A DNA stretch of 64,000 nucleotides, taken from positions 34,424,980-34,488,979 of the forward strand of contig JALIGW010000005.1 in the NCBI GenBank assembly GCA_023053685.1. The letters are read 5' to 3'. The DNA comes from Diadophis punctatus similis (taxonomy: Eukaryota; Chordata; Lepidosauria; Squamata; Dipsadidae). Both the position numbers and the translations under genes were made by a program. The stretch's first letter is position 1. Each line of letters opens with the position of its first letter. Positions 13,411 to 26,944 of the stretch are shown here, piece after piece. Below the pieces are notes generated by a model. It saw nothing but the letters and a program-made list of their open reading frames with translations, was not told the DNA's origin and did no database searches.

Positions 13411-13643
13411 CAGGGGTGAAATCCAGCAGGTTCTGGAGAACTGGTAGGGGAAATTTTGAATAATTTGGAGAACCAGCAAAGACCACCTCTGGCTGGCCCC
13501 AGAGTGGAGTGGGAATGGAGATTTTGCAGTATTCTTCCCCTGGAGTGGGGTGGGAATGGAGATTTTGCAGTATCCTTCCCCTGCCACGCCCACCAAGCCA
13601 CATCCACAGAACAGGTAGGGGAAAAAATTGAATTTCACCCCTA
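13411..13643 (+). mobile_element. hAT-like MITE, CAGGGGTG family, copy A
   Basis: Starts CAGGGGTG and ends CACCCCTA. The flanking 8-bp target duplication is gcttgaat (13403-13410) and gcttgaac (13644-13651), with one mismatch. Inside, the phrase GGAGATTTTGCAGTAT occurs twice in tandem. Confidence 0.85.
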
Positions 13644-13814
13644 GCTTGAACATTATTAAATCACAATGTCAATGGTTAACAGAATAACCAGAAGGACTGG
13701 GTTCGCACAACATGCTAAACAAACCGAACATAATGTGACTTATTTTAAACCACATTGTGGTTTACTGCCTTATGCAAACCTGGCATTTTGCAATGCTAAC
13801 TATATGTGGTTGCC

Positions 13815-14180
13815 CTTGAACACCATCCAGAAGTTACAATTTGGTTTGCCCATGTTATACCTCTGTTGAGCAAGCTGCATTGGCTCCCAGTTTCTTTTCC
13901 AGGTTGCATTTTAAGGTGCTAGTTATTACCTTTAAAGCTCTATATAGCATAGGTTACTTGTGGGACTGAGGACATTTGCCCATTCCACCATATCAAGTAG
14001 ACTAGATATGCACAGGTTCCTTCCAATGCTCTCATCCAGTGAGACTTAGCAAGTACACCTTTTCCAATTAAGCCCCTGCTATGTAGAACCCCTTCCCCTT
14101 GAGATACAGGAGCATGCTACCATCCTTTTAACCTTCCAGGTGGTTACAGAGATATGATTGTTCCCCAGGCTGAACACTGA
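13815..14180 (+). mobile_element. L2-like LINE fragment, degenerate
   Basis: Plus-strand translation in broken frames gives TIQKLQF, then LSKLHWLPVSFQ, then a KVLVITFKALYS-like stretch. This corresponds to the conserved end of ORF2 seen at 12399-12200. Frameshifts and stops are present. Confidence 0.65.
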
Positions 14181-15035
14181 AGATGGTAGTGTAAGTTGCA
14201 GTAGAGGAGAAGGGTTGTGATATATTTTTGTTTTTATTGGTTTTATAGTGGTTTTGGTTTTGTAGTGTTATTTTGCTTCTTCAAATGAGTGGCCATATGT
14301 GATACAATGTTTATTATATGTATGTATGTATGTATTTTATTCACCTACTTTTCAGACACAGGCTGTTTATGTTCTACTTTTTTTCCTAAATCAATTAAGG
14401 TGTTATCTCTGGTTTCCACTTGTTTAAGCTTTAAAATAAGTTTGAAAAACATACGAGGATGAAAGGTACTGACTGGCCAAAGGTTACATGATAAATTTCA
14501 TTTGAAATTTTTTCTTCCTGGTCTAACTTTCTGATGGAAGGCAAAATTACTCTATGAATACACCCGATTCATATTAAGTTCTCCCAATTATAATTCAACT
14601 CTGGTCAGGAGTATTTTGCTGAGTTGTAATTGATGAACCATTCCTAGCTTTGCCAGACTTGACTTTCGGGCCTACATCTTACAATATAAGCTTATCAAAT
14701 TTAACACCGGACTTCATCTTAAAAAGTATTTTTCATGATGAATGAAGTTATATTTCACTTGGATTATCACAATGTTTTCTACATAGCAACACTTTTAAAA
14801 TCTCTATAATTTCAGATAGGTGACAATGTTTTAGCCGAAGTACTGATTGAGGCCAATTATAAAGAATATACAATGTGATGTTTGGCTACCCACATCTAGA
14901 TATTCTTCCAAAAATCCTTATGATACATAAAACTCAGTATGATTTGGGACTAAACTCCTTCTCCCACAAGTCTGTCAGGCACTAAAGAAGTCATCTGCCT
15001 AAAACTCTGTAGAGATTTTCAGTCATCCAGGTCAT

Positions 15036-15284
15036 GGATGGCGCAGCAGTTAGAGTGCAGTACTGCAGGCCACTTTAGCTGACTGTAATCAGCAGTTCAG
15101 CTGTTCAAATCTCACGGGCTCAGGGTTGACTCAGCCTTCCATCCTTCCGAAGCAGGTAAAATGAGGACCCAGATTGTTGGGGGCAATATAAATATACATT
15201 GCTTAATGGTGTAAACCGCTTAGAGAGTGCTTGCACTATGAGGCGGTATATAAATCTCACTAATAAAATAAATAAATAAATAAA
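15036..15284 (+). repeat. tRNA-derived SINE (squamate type)
   Basis: GATGGCGCAGCAGTTAGAG head, B box GTTCAAATCTC, body GTTGACTCAGCCTTCCATCC, GTAAACCGCTTAGAGAGTGC and an (AAAT)n tail at the 3' end. A palindromic MITE abuts the tail. Confidence 0.9.
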
Positions 15285-15485
15285 GGTGCTTTTTCAGGAG
15301 GCAACTGGAGTTTCTTTTTTGAAGACATTTCGCTTCTTATCCAAGAAGCTTCTTCAGTTCTGACAGGATAGTCCTTCTATTCCCCACTATCCTATCAGAG
15401 CTGAAGAAGCTTCTTGGATGAGAAGCGAAACATCTTCAAAGAAAAAAACAAGAAAGTCCAGTTGCCTCCTGAAAAAGCACCTTTG
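15282..15485. mobile_element. Palindromic MITE at the SINE tail
   Basis: Two arms of about 80-90 bp, AAAGGTGCTTTTTCAGGAGG... and its inverse ...CCTCCTGAAAAAGCACCTTT, with AGAAGCTTCTTCAG and CTGAAGAAGCTTCTTGG towards the middle and about 30 bp of loop. It is likely inserted in, or adjacent to, the AAAT tail of the SINE. Confidence 0.8.
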
Positions 15486-16768
15486 GGAAAGTCATTGCCT
15501 GCCTAAGTACCTTCTAAGGAGGAAGGTACTTACTCACATCTGCTATATTTGCGAAGTGTTTTTAAAAGGTTTTTCAGAAGCTCTAGCCACACTTTGGATC
15601 TCTTATATATAAGATACATTTTGTAGCATTATTTTGTTTAAAACATTTATATAACCAGCTCTCAATCAAGAATTTAAAAAAAATGAAAACCATATAAAAC
15701 TATTCCAACCATGAACATTAGAAACAGAAGATAAAGCCTTTTCCAAATGAAGTCCAAATTCTAGTGTTTAAAGAACACAATTTAGTTGTTTGGAAATTAT
15801 ATTTCCATTGCCTTCTGGATTGTTTTTACACATTTTATATTTTCTGGTGAAGTCCAATCAAAAACTAATCAGATCCAACACTATTTAACTTTCTTATATC
15901 AGTTATGGTTAGCCAGATTCTACATAATTCAAAAGAGAATACAGACTCTGCCTAAAAATTTCTACCTGAAGAAACACTTTTACTTAAAGAGGTAAGAAAA
16001 ACATCTCAAAGAAAAAAAAATCCAGATTGAATAAGGTATCAGAATACATTCTGAATCAACAAGAGAGAAAACTCTAATAATATAACAAGCTTTTATAGAT
16101 AATCTTTCTCAAGAATATTTTGATTTCCTCCATTTCCTTCCTTAGACTGACTCAAAATAGCTTCTATTAAAACCTTTTCCTTTTGTGAACAAAAGTAACA
16201 GGACTATATCTTCCAGAATTTACACTCTTGATTCACTACCACCTCAGCAAAACATCCTTATACACTACGCTTAAGCTTTGGAGAGGTGGTAGAAATGTCC
16301 AAATACTTAAGTATGAAAGGAAAGATCCAAACATGAAAATACAAAAGTGGCATGAAATTTAGCATCCATATAGTTTCAGTTTAAAGTCTCCCCAAATATT
16401 TCCAGGTCTTCAAATATCTCCAGGCCTTAGCAAATACACATAAACCAATAGCATGAGCTTATAAAACAAACAAAAATACATACAAATATTTTATATTATC
16501 CAGTGTTACATTCAATAAAGGAAATTTAATGCACTCACAAATCCTATTTGGGTAAGGTTTTGTCACTTTTATAGCATTTCGTAAAAGAAATCTGTTACAT
16601 TGTGTAGGATCCCCAAGTTAGAATCTTAGTAAGAATTGCCCCTGGCTGAAAGGAGAAAGACAACCAGAGACAAGCTTTTCTCAATCTAAGGCTCTCCAGA
16701 TAGGTTGAGGCTAAAACGTGGTAGGAACCATGCAAGGATACTTTTTAAAGATTTTTTAAATCCTGTAT

Positions 16769-17102
16769 CAGGGGTGGGTTCTAACTTACCTCGCTGCCAG
16801 TTCACTTCTTCCTGCGCCACGTAGGCACGCCTCACATGCAGTGGCAAAAAATCCCAAAAAATCCCCCCCCCCAAAAGCAGAAAACAAGATGGCAATGCAT
16901 GCACAATGCCGAAAATTCGGCTTCTGCGCATGCACAGAAGAAAAAAAAAACCGGGAAAAAAATTTCCCCCCCAAAAAAAAATTTCCAAAAAAGATGGTGG
17001 CCTCCACAGACCGGCACCGACCGAACCGGTTCCGTGATGTCATCGTGATGTCACCAGCGGGTTGCTACCGGTTTGGGCGAACCGGTTTGGAACCCACCTC
17101 TG
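16769..17102 (+). mobile_element. hAT-like MITE (CAGGGGTGGG...CCCACCTCTG), copy with long A/C runs
   Basis: TIRs CAGGGGTGGGTTC and GAACCCACCTCTG. Target duplication tcctgtat (16761-16768) / ccctgtat (17103-17110), one mismatch. The interior has a near-palindromic TTCTGCGCATGCACAGAA module (NRF1-like) and homopolymer A and C runs. Confidence 0.88.
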
Positions 17103-18427
17103 CCCTGTATCCTGTATTTATCAAAAGCTACTGCAGTTAGCAACAAAAGGCTGCCTTTAGGACTTGTATGCTACCTGTAAAATCCAAGACCTCTCACTGA
17201 TCGCAGTCAAGAAGTTTGGGGATAGGATGTAAATTTGTCCATGAGAAGGACCTGGCAAAGTCACCCAGGAATCTTCAATCTCTCATGGATAGAAAGTTCC
17301 AGAAAAAATGCCAAGGTTTTTTTTTTTTCTTTTTTCCCTCCTCCTTTGTTTTTATAATTCACCTTTGGAAACTGGAATTGACTGGAAATCACTGAATATA
17401 TAGATAAGAGAAAGTCAAAGACAGAAGGGAGTTTCCTCCAAGGGATGAGAAGGATGTTCTTTCTCGTTCTGCCTTTTCACCAGGAAAAGTGCTAATCTTT
17501 TAGCCCCATCATTCTGCTGACAGAATATGGTTAATTTACAGATGTCCTAACAATAAAGCTTATATTCAGCATCATTTGACTGTGTTAAAATAATCAAATA
17601 CAGTGCAGAATGTAGCCTCCTTAAAGTTGCAAATAAGTTAACCTGGAAATTTCTGAATGGGAGAATATATTCATATTGCTTGGAGGCATTGAATTTCTGC
17701 AGTATGAAAGTAAAACTCCCCTGAATATTAAGGCCTTACTATTAATCTATAATTTCCTGTTACCAAATAGCTGGCTCACTGCACTCTTTACCTTGCCATG
17801 GGCAATGACAACTTGTGAGGAAAAAGAATAAAAAATGCATTGTCAACATTTTGAAGATGACATTTGAATGCAAGAATATGCACACTAATACACGCTTTAA
17901 GATAATATACAAGTTTTAAGTAGAAGCAAAGCATTTACAAGATTTATTTCAAACATCATTGAGCATGCACAGATTCTCCATGGTGAATACAATGGTTACA
18001 GATGCACTTTATTTTAGGGGATTATACCTCAATCTCCACCCCTTTTAAAAAAAATTACAGCATTACAAACTATTTCATAATGACATGTTAAACTTTTGAC
18101 ATAGTCCTCTGCATTCTCCATTTTCCAAATGTTCTCTGGTGGGTTGGAACAGATGTGGGACAGAGAACAAGAACTAAGAAGAAAATCTAATCATGGGACA
18201 TTATACTTTATCCAAAATAATTATTTTATCAATCTAGATGTATTAACACTATGACTAGATTTTCACAACCTGAGAGTTTAGGCAGAAAAGTAAGTTGACT
18301 GAAACATAGATATTTAACTGAAGACAACCTAAAACCTGATTTCTCAGAAAAAACCATGAATTATTTAAATAATGGACGATAATATATTCTAAACACAAAG
18401 AGGGAGACACAGTGAATTCTGGAGACC

Positions 18428-18840
18428 TAACTTTATTTCTTTATTTCTTTATTGAATTTATATGCCGCCCAACTCCCGAAGGACTCTGGGCGGCTTACAA
18501 CAAATAAACATTTAAAAACATTTGAATATTAAAACAATTTAAAACACACATGCATATCATGTCAGGGCTGGATCTCGCCGATTACAACCGCAAGATCAAT
18601 GGCCCCAAGCCTGCTGGAAAAGCCAGGTCTTTACAGCTTTTCGGAAAGCTGATAGGGTGGGGGCAGTCCGGATCTCCGGAGGTAACTGGTTCCAGAGAGC
18701 CGGGGCATCCACAGAGAAGGCCCTCCCCCATGGGCCCGCCAGCCGGCACTGTTTAGCTGACGGGACCCAGAGGAGACCAACTCTGTGGGATCTCAGCGGT
18801 CGCTGGGAGCTGTGTGGCAGAAGGCGGTCTCAAAGATTTT
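18428..18840 (-). mobile_element. L2-type LINE 3' end, 5'-truncated
   Basis: Same family and orientation as the copy at 11789, including the CCGCCC...GGGCGG hairpin (about 18462-18495) and the segment encoding GNQLPP-like residues, now with stops. Ends in a TTTATTTC-rich tail. Confidence 0.85.
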
Positions 18841-20417
18841 TAACCAAATTAAACTTTTAAACTTTTAAATCAGATTAAAAAAAACACAGTGTTAAATAAA
18901 AGCTATACTAATTCAAGAAATAAATTACCCTGTTATTTGTGTGCATTTGTCTGTATCACATCACCATCACAATCTGATTAATATCCTATCCTTCTATAAA
19001 CACATCACTCCTACATCCTTAAATATTTTTATTCAATTTCCTTAAAAATGACTTTCGAACCTCATTAGGAAAGCTTAATTTTTAGGTATGGAAACTATCA
19101 TATTTAGTTTGATTTAAATAGTTTTTTTGTGATGAAATCATAAAAAAGGAACCAAGGTAGAAGATTATTCAAATTATTTGATCATGAATGAATGGTAGAT
19201 AGTGAATGAACAGTACAACAGCAATTAAAAGAGCATCGAGAAAATTTTCTTGAAAGCAATAAACTTATGTCTCAAATAAAGTTTATGCTTTTAAGTCAAA
19301 GAAGAGTTAGTAGAATGTGAAAGGGTTGTGGCACAGCACAGAAGATTAAAAAAGCCATGTCATTTGTTATTCAATCTTCGGTAAAATGTTAATATTAATG
19401 AACAATGCTACAGTAAATAATCAATTTCAAAAAAATCTACTTCCATGATTTTGGAAACTTTACTTCCATGATTTTGGTCATTGACTGAATAATACCTGGA
19501 TGAAAACAATTCATGTATTATTTAATTAAAGATGTCTCAATTAACTGGATAGCATTTAAAAAAAACTGTTGACAACTTGTTCTGACACAAATACCATTTT
19601 CCCCTCTAACATAGGAGAATTCATGTCAGTCTAAATAGTACCTTAAGCATATACTAGAGAACCTCAGCCAATTTCAAAACATGTTTCCAAAACTAGTTTG
19701 TTTCTATTAATCACAGATGATTTATCACAGAACAGGATTCAAATATAATGCTAAATTAATAGGGCTCTGCAAAACATTAAAAAGAGATGTTCTGCAGGCA
19801 TGTAGACAATTGGGAACAGTCTTCTAAGCAGTCACATAAATCTTGAAAAAAAATGCCACTCACTTTAATTATTCAAAGAGAACTGCTTTCAGGGTTATGG
19901 CTGTGCTAGAGAAATATAAGTGGTTATTTCTATAGTCTGTTCCAACCATGTTAAACTATATTTTAGTATTATGTCAAACTATTAGCAATGCTTTATCCAA
20001 TAATGACCATACCAACATATGTACATGTTGTTTGAACAAATGAAGAATATTTATTTTCTCTAGTACTGCTCTTCATAGAGACACACATTTATGAAGATTG
20101 GATTTATGAATATTCAGTTAGTGAAGATCAGTATAATAATTTGGCTTGGTATTCTTTAAATCCTTTCATAGCAACATGGACTCCCCCCCCCACTGAATCA
20201 TTGTAATATATTGTATAATGGTTGAAGGCCTACAAAGATGTAAGTAAAGCAAATTTAGCAACTTTTTACCATAAAATAATGTTTTTGAAATAATGCTCTT
20301 TATAGTTAGTGATATTCTTAGAATAAGTTGCAGCAGCATGAAAAATGGTTTCCACTTATTTCTATTATACTTCAAGGATATTCCTTTCAGACCCACTGCT
20401 GGGAAACTGCACACTTA

Positions 20418-20864
20418 CCGTATTTTTTCGGAGTATAAGATGCACCCGAGTATAAGACGCACCTTAGTTTTGGGGGAGGAAAATAGGGGAAAAAATCTAC
20501 CTACCAGGTATTCATCTGGCTAGTGTCCTTAGTCTGTTCAGCTTCAGCACATTATTTTATCCCCTGGTTAGGGCTGAAAAAACCTTTTTCAGAGTGAGTA
20601 GGAATGAAAACAAGCCTGCAAAGACTTAGGGCTGGAAAAAACTACTTCGGAGGGAGTAGGAATTAAAAAATGCTGCAAGCCGGTAAGATCATTAGCACCT
20701 CGTTAGGGCTGAAAAAACTTTTTCAGAGGGTGTAGGAAGCCGGTAAGATCGTTAGCACCTTGTTAGGGCTGGGGGAAAAAGCTTCGAAAAAGCTACAGAC
20801 GCACCCAAATTTTCAGCTTCTTTTAGGGAGGAAAAAGGTGCATCTTATACTCCGAAAAATACAG
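20418..20864 (+). mobile_element. TA-flanked MITE, CCGTATTTTTTCGGAG family
   Basis: TIRs CCGTATTTTTTCGGAGTATA and its inverse TATACTCCGAAAAATACAG, flanked by TA on both sides (20416-20417, 20865-20866). The interior has about four imperfect repeats of TTAGGGCTGAAAAAAC and a doubled GCCGGTAAGATC(A/G)TTAGCACC phrase. Confidence 0.85.
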
Positions 20865-22437
20865 TACATATCTTGCTCATGGGCTTCTCAGAGGCTAGTC
20901 ATTATTAAAATGCTCAAAATAGGACATTGGTACTATTCCATCATGGCTGTTCATAATCAAAATGTAAAGGTTTTCTGGTCAAGGCCTTAAGGACAGCCTT
21001 GATCATATAGGTTTTAAAATATCAATATTAACAGTAGCATCTTGTTTTCAAAGATGGAATTCTTTACAAGAAGAATGGCTATTTTATTTTTTTATTTCCT
21101 ATATATTATAGGAATATTATTTTTCATGGCAAGCTATGAGCTGATTCTGTGGGTATCAAAATCATCTTGGGAGTCGTGAGGAACTATTCTAATAATTTGG
21201 CTTAAAAATTATTCAGAAGGCAAGGAATAAATACCCAGTGCATGAAATGTAAATAGTACAGTATGCAGATGTCTTTAAATTCAATCTACAATTTAAATTT
21301 TCCAGACATGCAAAATATAACTTTCTCCTTAAGCATCAAGGATAATATAAGTTCAGTTTCAGTTTATTAAACTGAGTATATATACACTTTAAGTGTGTCC
21401 CTCCCATGAGTGTAGATTTCTAAAGAGGGATTAGCATGTGAATAGAAAAACTAGAAGCAAAAAGAACAACAAAGGAAAAACCTATGTCATTAGTAAGAGC
21501 AGGTAACTAACAGGAGGAGTTGAGAAAACCTATCTCCTCAATAGGGAACAGACATGACTGGACAATTACAAAGAGCAAGCAACAGGGATACAAACATCAA
21601 CATTGAGTTTGTAAGACAAAAGATAGCTGCAAACTTTGATTAAAGTCAAGCACGATTACTGTTTTCCTTAATTTAATAAGGCAACCATGTGGTTAAGCAA
21701 ATGATGAAATCAGAAGGCATTGGTAAATAGGTTTTGATCACATGAAAAAGGGTTATAGGGAATGTTCTACTTGTTTTTAAATTGTAATAATTTCATTTGT
21801 GAAATATTAATGGTTTACTTACACTACGTCTTCAATGTGTTTTAATATATGAGTCTGATATTAAAAAATTAAGATTTTTATTCAGCCTAGGTATAATAAA
21901 TTGGCATATTATACATATGGAATTCTGGTCTAAAATATATGAAAATATCTGTTGAGTAGCTGCAAAAAATAGATATATATGTTATCCTAATTAGCACCAT
22001 GCTACATTTGCATGCATGGGGGGGGGGGGGAGAAAAGCCACGCTTGGAAGGAAAAGTACACAGAAACTGAAGGTTTGACCATGGAGGGAGAAAAGGTACA
22101 GTGAGTTTCTCAAAATAAACACAGAACAGAAATGAATTGTCTGGGTTATACACTGCAATAAAGAATTGAGAAAGCTAAGCAAGCTATTCAGAAGAAGGCT
22201 CAGGTCTGGAGATAGTCTTACAGATTACAAATCTAAAAAAGACTGTATCTGAGTTCCCTATTTTATAAAAACTACATCCTTTCGATCTAAAAGAATTAAA
22301 ATATAATTCAAATATCATATCAGACAAGTAACTACTTACAGATAAGGGGAGGAGCTGATTGAATCAGATACCTAATACTCTAATGGACAATGTGAACATT
22401 ACAGACTATCTCAATAATGGAGATAACAGATACTAAC

Positions 22438-22587
22438 AGATTAACAGAGTTGGACGGGACCTTGCAGGTCATCTGGTCCAACCCCCTGCCCAAGCAGGAG
22501 ACCCTACATCTGCCTCTACCTAGGATCAAACTCACAACCTCCTGATTGTGAGGCAAGAGCTCCACCTCTAGGCCACAGCAGCGCTAT
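22438..22587 (-). repeat. tRNA-headed SINE with CR1-like tail
   Basis: On the minus strand: GTGGCCTAGAGGTGGAGCTC (A-box region), GAGTTTGATCC (B box), then GGGTTGGACCAGATGACC and TCCAACTCT, as in CR1 3' ends. This two-part structure is typical of SINEs mobilised by CR1 LINEs. Confidence 0.75.
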
Positions 22588-22822
22588 CAACAATGAGCCT
22601 CTAAAAAAAAGGTTATTTCTACTTCTATTTGCCCCCACCCACAAAAAAAATCCCAAATAATAATTGTCTGCAAAATGCCATTAGGTGCAATCTTTTTTTT
22701 CACCGTTAGTTTGGATACAGTGGCAGACATTAAAGATACTACAGATGGAAAGCAATGAAAACCTGATGAAGTAATCCATTTGTTTTCTCAAAGGCCCAGA
22801 GGTACATTCCTCCAGTAATATA

Positions 22823-23174
22823 CAGATAGTCCTCAACTTAAGACCACAATTGAGCCCAAAATGTTGGTTGCTAAGTGAGACATTTAAGTGAATTTTATTA
22901 CCTTTCCTGCCAGTTATTATGAATACCACAGTTGTTAAATTAGTAACACGATTGCTAAGTGAATCTGGCTTTTCTGCTGGATTTGTCAGAAGTTTGCAAA
23001 AGATGGTCACATGACCCCAATACACAGCAATCATCATAAATATGAGTCAATTGCCAAGCACCTGAATTTTAATCATGTGACCCTCAGAATGCAGCAATGG
23101 TCATAGGTGTGAAAAACAGTCATAAATCACTTTTTTCAGTGCTGTTGTAACTGAATGGTCACTAAATGAGCCTG
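22823..23174 (+). mobile_element. TA-flanked MITE, CAGATAGTCCTC family, copy A
   Basis: Starts CAGATAGTCCTCAACTTA after TA and is followed by TA at 23175. The body (GAGCCCAAAATGTT, TTGCTAAGTGA, GTCACATGACCCC, CACTTTTTTCAG) matches the copy at 47848. The right TIR is largely deleted. Confidence 0.8.
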
Positions 23175-25087
23175 TAAATATGTACCAATAGATTCTCAAG
23201 AAACTATGTTAATGATTTGGCTTGTAAGCTGAAGTATCTATAAAAAGTTACTTTCAGAAATGGATGGAGAATGGGCCCAGAAAAAAAGGAAAAATCCCTG
23301 CCACCTCCCTCTTAATACGTCACTACTTATATGCCTCATTCCACTGGAACAAGTGTCAGAGGAATGATGCACAAGTGCTAACTCTTTGCCTGTTTCTGTA
23401 ACATCCTAATGTATCCTCTAAAAATATTTCATCTATAACAATAAAGCTTTTTTGGAAGTAGCAAAATTCTTTTCACCATCTTCCACCAGATTCAACTCCC
23501 AGAATTTCCAGCCAAGCAACTGATCTCGCTCCGTCACATATATAGACTGGTGGAAATTCTTGGAGTTAAAAGGTTTGATGGGTTGAGAAAATATGCAGTA
23601 AACTTTGCTCTAAGTTTAGGCATTAGTAAATTGACCACTTTTGCCAATATTCTTACAATCTAAATGGGCAGAACACAGCAAATGGATTGATATCATTTTG
23701 AAAGCTTTGGGTAAACCGAGCATGAAGAGATTCAACCAAAGTAAAATGTGAGATGATGAAAGATCATTTTGAATTTTAGAGTGAACATTTGAACTCAATT
23801 TTGACCAGTTGAAATCAATAATGAATTATTAGGAAGCTGACATTCCAGATTAGAGTTCTCTCAAAAAAGGTACAAATTTCCATAAGAAACTTCAGAAAGA
23901 GGGGAAAGGGGACAGAACAAAAACATTACTTATCGCTAATAAGCTATTTGCTAGAAAACAACTTAAGGGATTGGAAAGATCCAGGAAGAGTTATCCCTAT
24001 TTACATGGTTGCAAAGAGAAATGGAGCCACACCAAAGAAAAACATTCCAACTTGTTCTTGCTCCACCACATATACATGCTAATTGACTCATCAGCCTACA
24101 CCATAATATTATGTGACTGATTTTGAAGCTAATTAGGAACCCAGCATTATAATTTACTCAACGAACTATTAAACCTTAGTATGATATGTGAACCAGTCAG
24201 TCTGAGTTTACCAGTGAGCTAAACCATAATATGGGTGATTTAGTTTGGACTTTGTAAATCATATTTATGGAAGAGGTACATAATCTAACACTCCAAGGCT
24301 ATAGGCTGTCCTAAAAAAATTGCATGGTTCCTAGAAACCTCCAAATGTTGATATCAAATTCTAAACTTTGATATAAAAAAGGGAAATAATTATAAAATTG
24401 ACTTGGAAGTAATAGTATTATCTGCATTTAATTTGATTACACTTTTTTGTCCTGGTGTACCAAAAACATTTTGCTGTGAGGGCCTTGATGTTATACTAAA
24501 AAACACTATCAGAGCAGAAATATATATATATATATAACCTTCATTTTGATTATTTAACATTATGAAAGCAGGCCATTTTGCTTTGTTCAACAGTTCAATA
24601 GTTACAACAAGCCATAGCTTAGAAGTATTCAAATCAGCTACTGATTGAGGGACATTGAGGAAGTATAGCCAAAACCAAAACTGATGCTCCTCTAAAAAAA
24701 AAATCCGTGTTGATCTTAAATGTTTTTCACATCTCTAGTTAAAACACAGAATGGTATCATGCTAATCTTTATAGCTGTGCTAGTATGACAGCTTCACCAA
24801 TATTAAGGCCTTCATTATACTACAAACCTTGCACTCCACAAAGTCTATTTCTGCCACTTCCCTTTTTTCACTCATGCTATGTTTTACAATATAATACCTT
24901 CCCCATGATAGGAATTGTGCTGCACTCTACCTACAATTTAGCTTATGGTAATGTTGGTAGATGAATATGGTGAAGTCCAACACGTCAAGAGGGCACTAGG
25001 AAGGCCATCTTAGATCATTTGCTAAAGATCATTCTGCTAATCTTACCTACTCATATTTTCCTAATATCTATTATGAATACCTTATAC

Positions 25088-25358
25088 CAGCGGCGGGTTG
25101 CTCCCTTACCAGTGCCGGTGCGCTGCATGCGCAGAAGCAAAATCTCTCGCGTGTGCACGTCCCCTCATGAGATTTCGGCACAATTTTGCTTCCGCGCATG
25201 CACGGAAGCAAAATCGGCCAAAAATTTCACAGGAAAAAATGGTGACGCGTGCGATGGACTGGCAGAAAGGGCTCCGGAGCTGTCGTGCGCAAATTGCGCA
25301 ATTGGCCGCTCCCTACTGGAGCTGTGCACTGGACAGCTCCGGCAGGAACCCACCTCTG
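25088..25358 (+). mobile_element. hAT-like MITE (CAGCGGCGGG...CCCACCTCTG), single palindromic module
   Basis: Perfect 8-bp target duplication ccttatac (25080-25087, 25359-25366). The interior holds a palindromic TTTTGCTTCCGCGCATGC / GAAGCAAAAT module and ends GGCAGGAACCCACCTCTG. It is closely related to the larger copy at 38368. Confidence 0.93.
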
Positions 25359-26914
25359 CCTTATACCACTAAAATTTCAAAAAAAGTCTTGTTTCAATTT
25401 CCTGAGTTTCTTCACGATATCAGTGTGCAGATATGGAAGTATTCACTCAAATCTTTCTTGTGATTTTTTTTTACTTACTGGTGATCATTAGCATCATTTT
25501 TACTCTCTATCCAAGACCCACTTTTTGTCATCAGTAATTTATGACCCGTAATTTCCTTTCTCCCTCTTTTCTACCTAGCCCTACAGAACTTTGCCTTTTT
25601 TTTTTTTTTTTGCATTTCAAACCTACTTCAAATTTCCCCAAAATTTCCTCTTTTCCCTGAAAATCACACTAGACTTAATTCCCTGTTTCTCCTGAATATT
25701 ATACACACACTAGATTTAAAACAATAATAATCTTAAGGCTGAGTTAAAAGAACAGCTCACGCAGCCCACAGAGCTGAAAAAAGGAAGTAAACATACACAG
25801 GAAATATACAAAGTACACCCTTTGTCAAACAGCAAATCAGTAACAAACAAAACAAAGCTAGAGCTACAAAACACTGCTAGGATTCTGGCCTTTTGACTGA
25901 ATGCAGGTATGTAACTTCTCCTGTTCCAGTCTGGCTTTATCTGCCATGCTAAATCAAGGTAATCCTGCAGTTTTCTAAATAAATTCAAAATAATCTGTTC
26001 TTCTATGAAACACATTTCCTTTTCCATAGAACCAGTAATGAGTCTGAGACTATTGATTCAACCAACCTGTCTCCTCTCCAGTCTTGAAGATAACTATATA
26101 AATAGGATCCTGGTACAATGACAGCATCCTGAAAGCAATGCTTTAACCTGATATGTGTGTGAACTAACTCCCTGCTCTCCCAATAGTATTTCCATTCTGT
26201 TGCAAAGGTGATGAGTCATAGGGTAGAATTAGTGAAGCAACAAAAATGCAGGTGTTATGATAGTGTGGCTCAAGGATGATTAGACTATGTCCTAAACTTA
26301 AAGCATGTTACCAGAAGACTGTTCCTCAAAACAAGGAACAGCAGGAAACTAGAGTCCATTGGTCAATGAAAGTTTTCTGTAATGGGGCAGATATTATGAC
26401 AGGTCCGAGAGGGAGAAGAGAAGAGAATGCAAGACAAAAACAAACATACAAGCTCTTTAACTAATATGTACCAGTATTTGGAAATCTGATACCTTAGCAA
26501 CCTTCTGTATGGACACTGACTCAATCAGATTTCAGCTTGCACAAAGAGAAACAGTATTTTCTCTGAATACAGATTAGCTGTAAAAATAGGTCACTTCTTT
26601 GCATTTTAAGGAGGATGGACACCAGTTCAACATTTTAAGATCTGTATTTTAAACAATCATGTAGTGTGATGTGGCATTTCCAGGCTACCAAAACTTATAA
26701 AACAATATTTTCTAATAACTGACTTGGAGATATTTGGGACAACGATTTTCATCTTCCCTAGCCAGTTGCCATTTGTGGATGTTGATAATCATAGCCCAAT
26801 CTATCTAGTAAACACTAGATTGAGTGTCCTGCAATTATGATAAGACAATTTAGATGTTTTAACAATTAAAATATTAATGAGGTTTGCAGTTCAGTTTGTT
26901 CATTAATGACTCAC

Positions 26915-26944
26915 CGATTCTTTTCTAGTTCGTTGTGCGTAGAC
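26915..26944 (-). CDS. MXI1: MXI1 exon 3 (30-bp micro-exon, start of basic region)
   Basis: A 30-bp exon between TTTCAG and GTGAGT. Joined to the AG left by exon 2 it reads R-STHNELEKN-R, with the last Arg codon completed by exon 4. This is the start of the MAD-family basic region that contacts the E-box with MAX. The 30-nt size, both phases and the peptide all match the MAD/MXD gene structure. It is isolated by 22.5 kb of intron on one side and at least 26.9 kb on the other. A fold-back hAT element ends 352 bp upstream on the transcribed strand. Exons encoding the HLH and zipper were searched for by eye between 1 and 26914 and not found, so the gene continues off the left edge. Confidence 0.95.

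Noticed and set aside
23481..23570. Possible palindromic MITE with ATTCAACTCCCAGAATTTCC and its inverse
   Set aside because: Arms are too short and diverged to define ends or target duplications with confidence.
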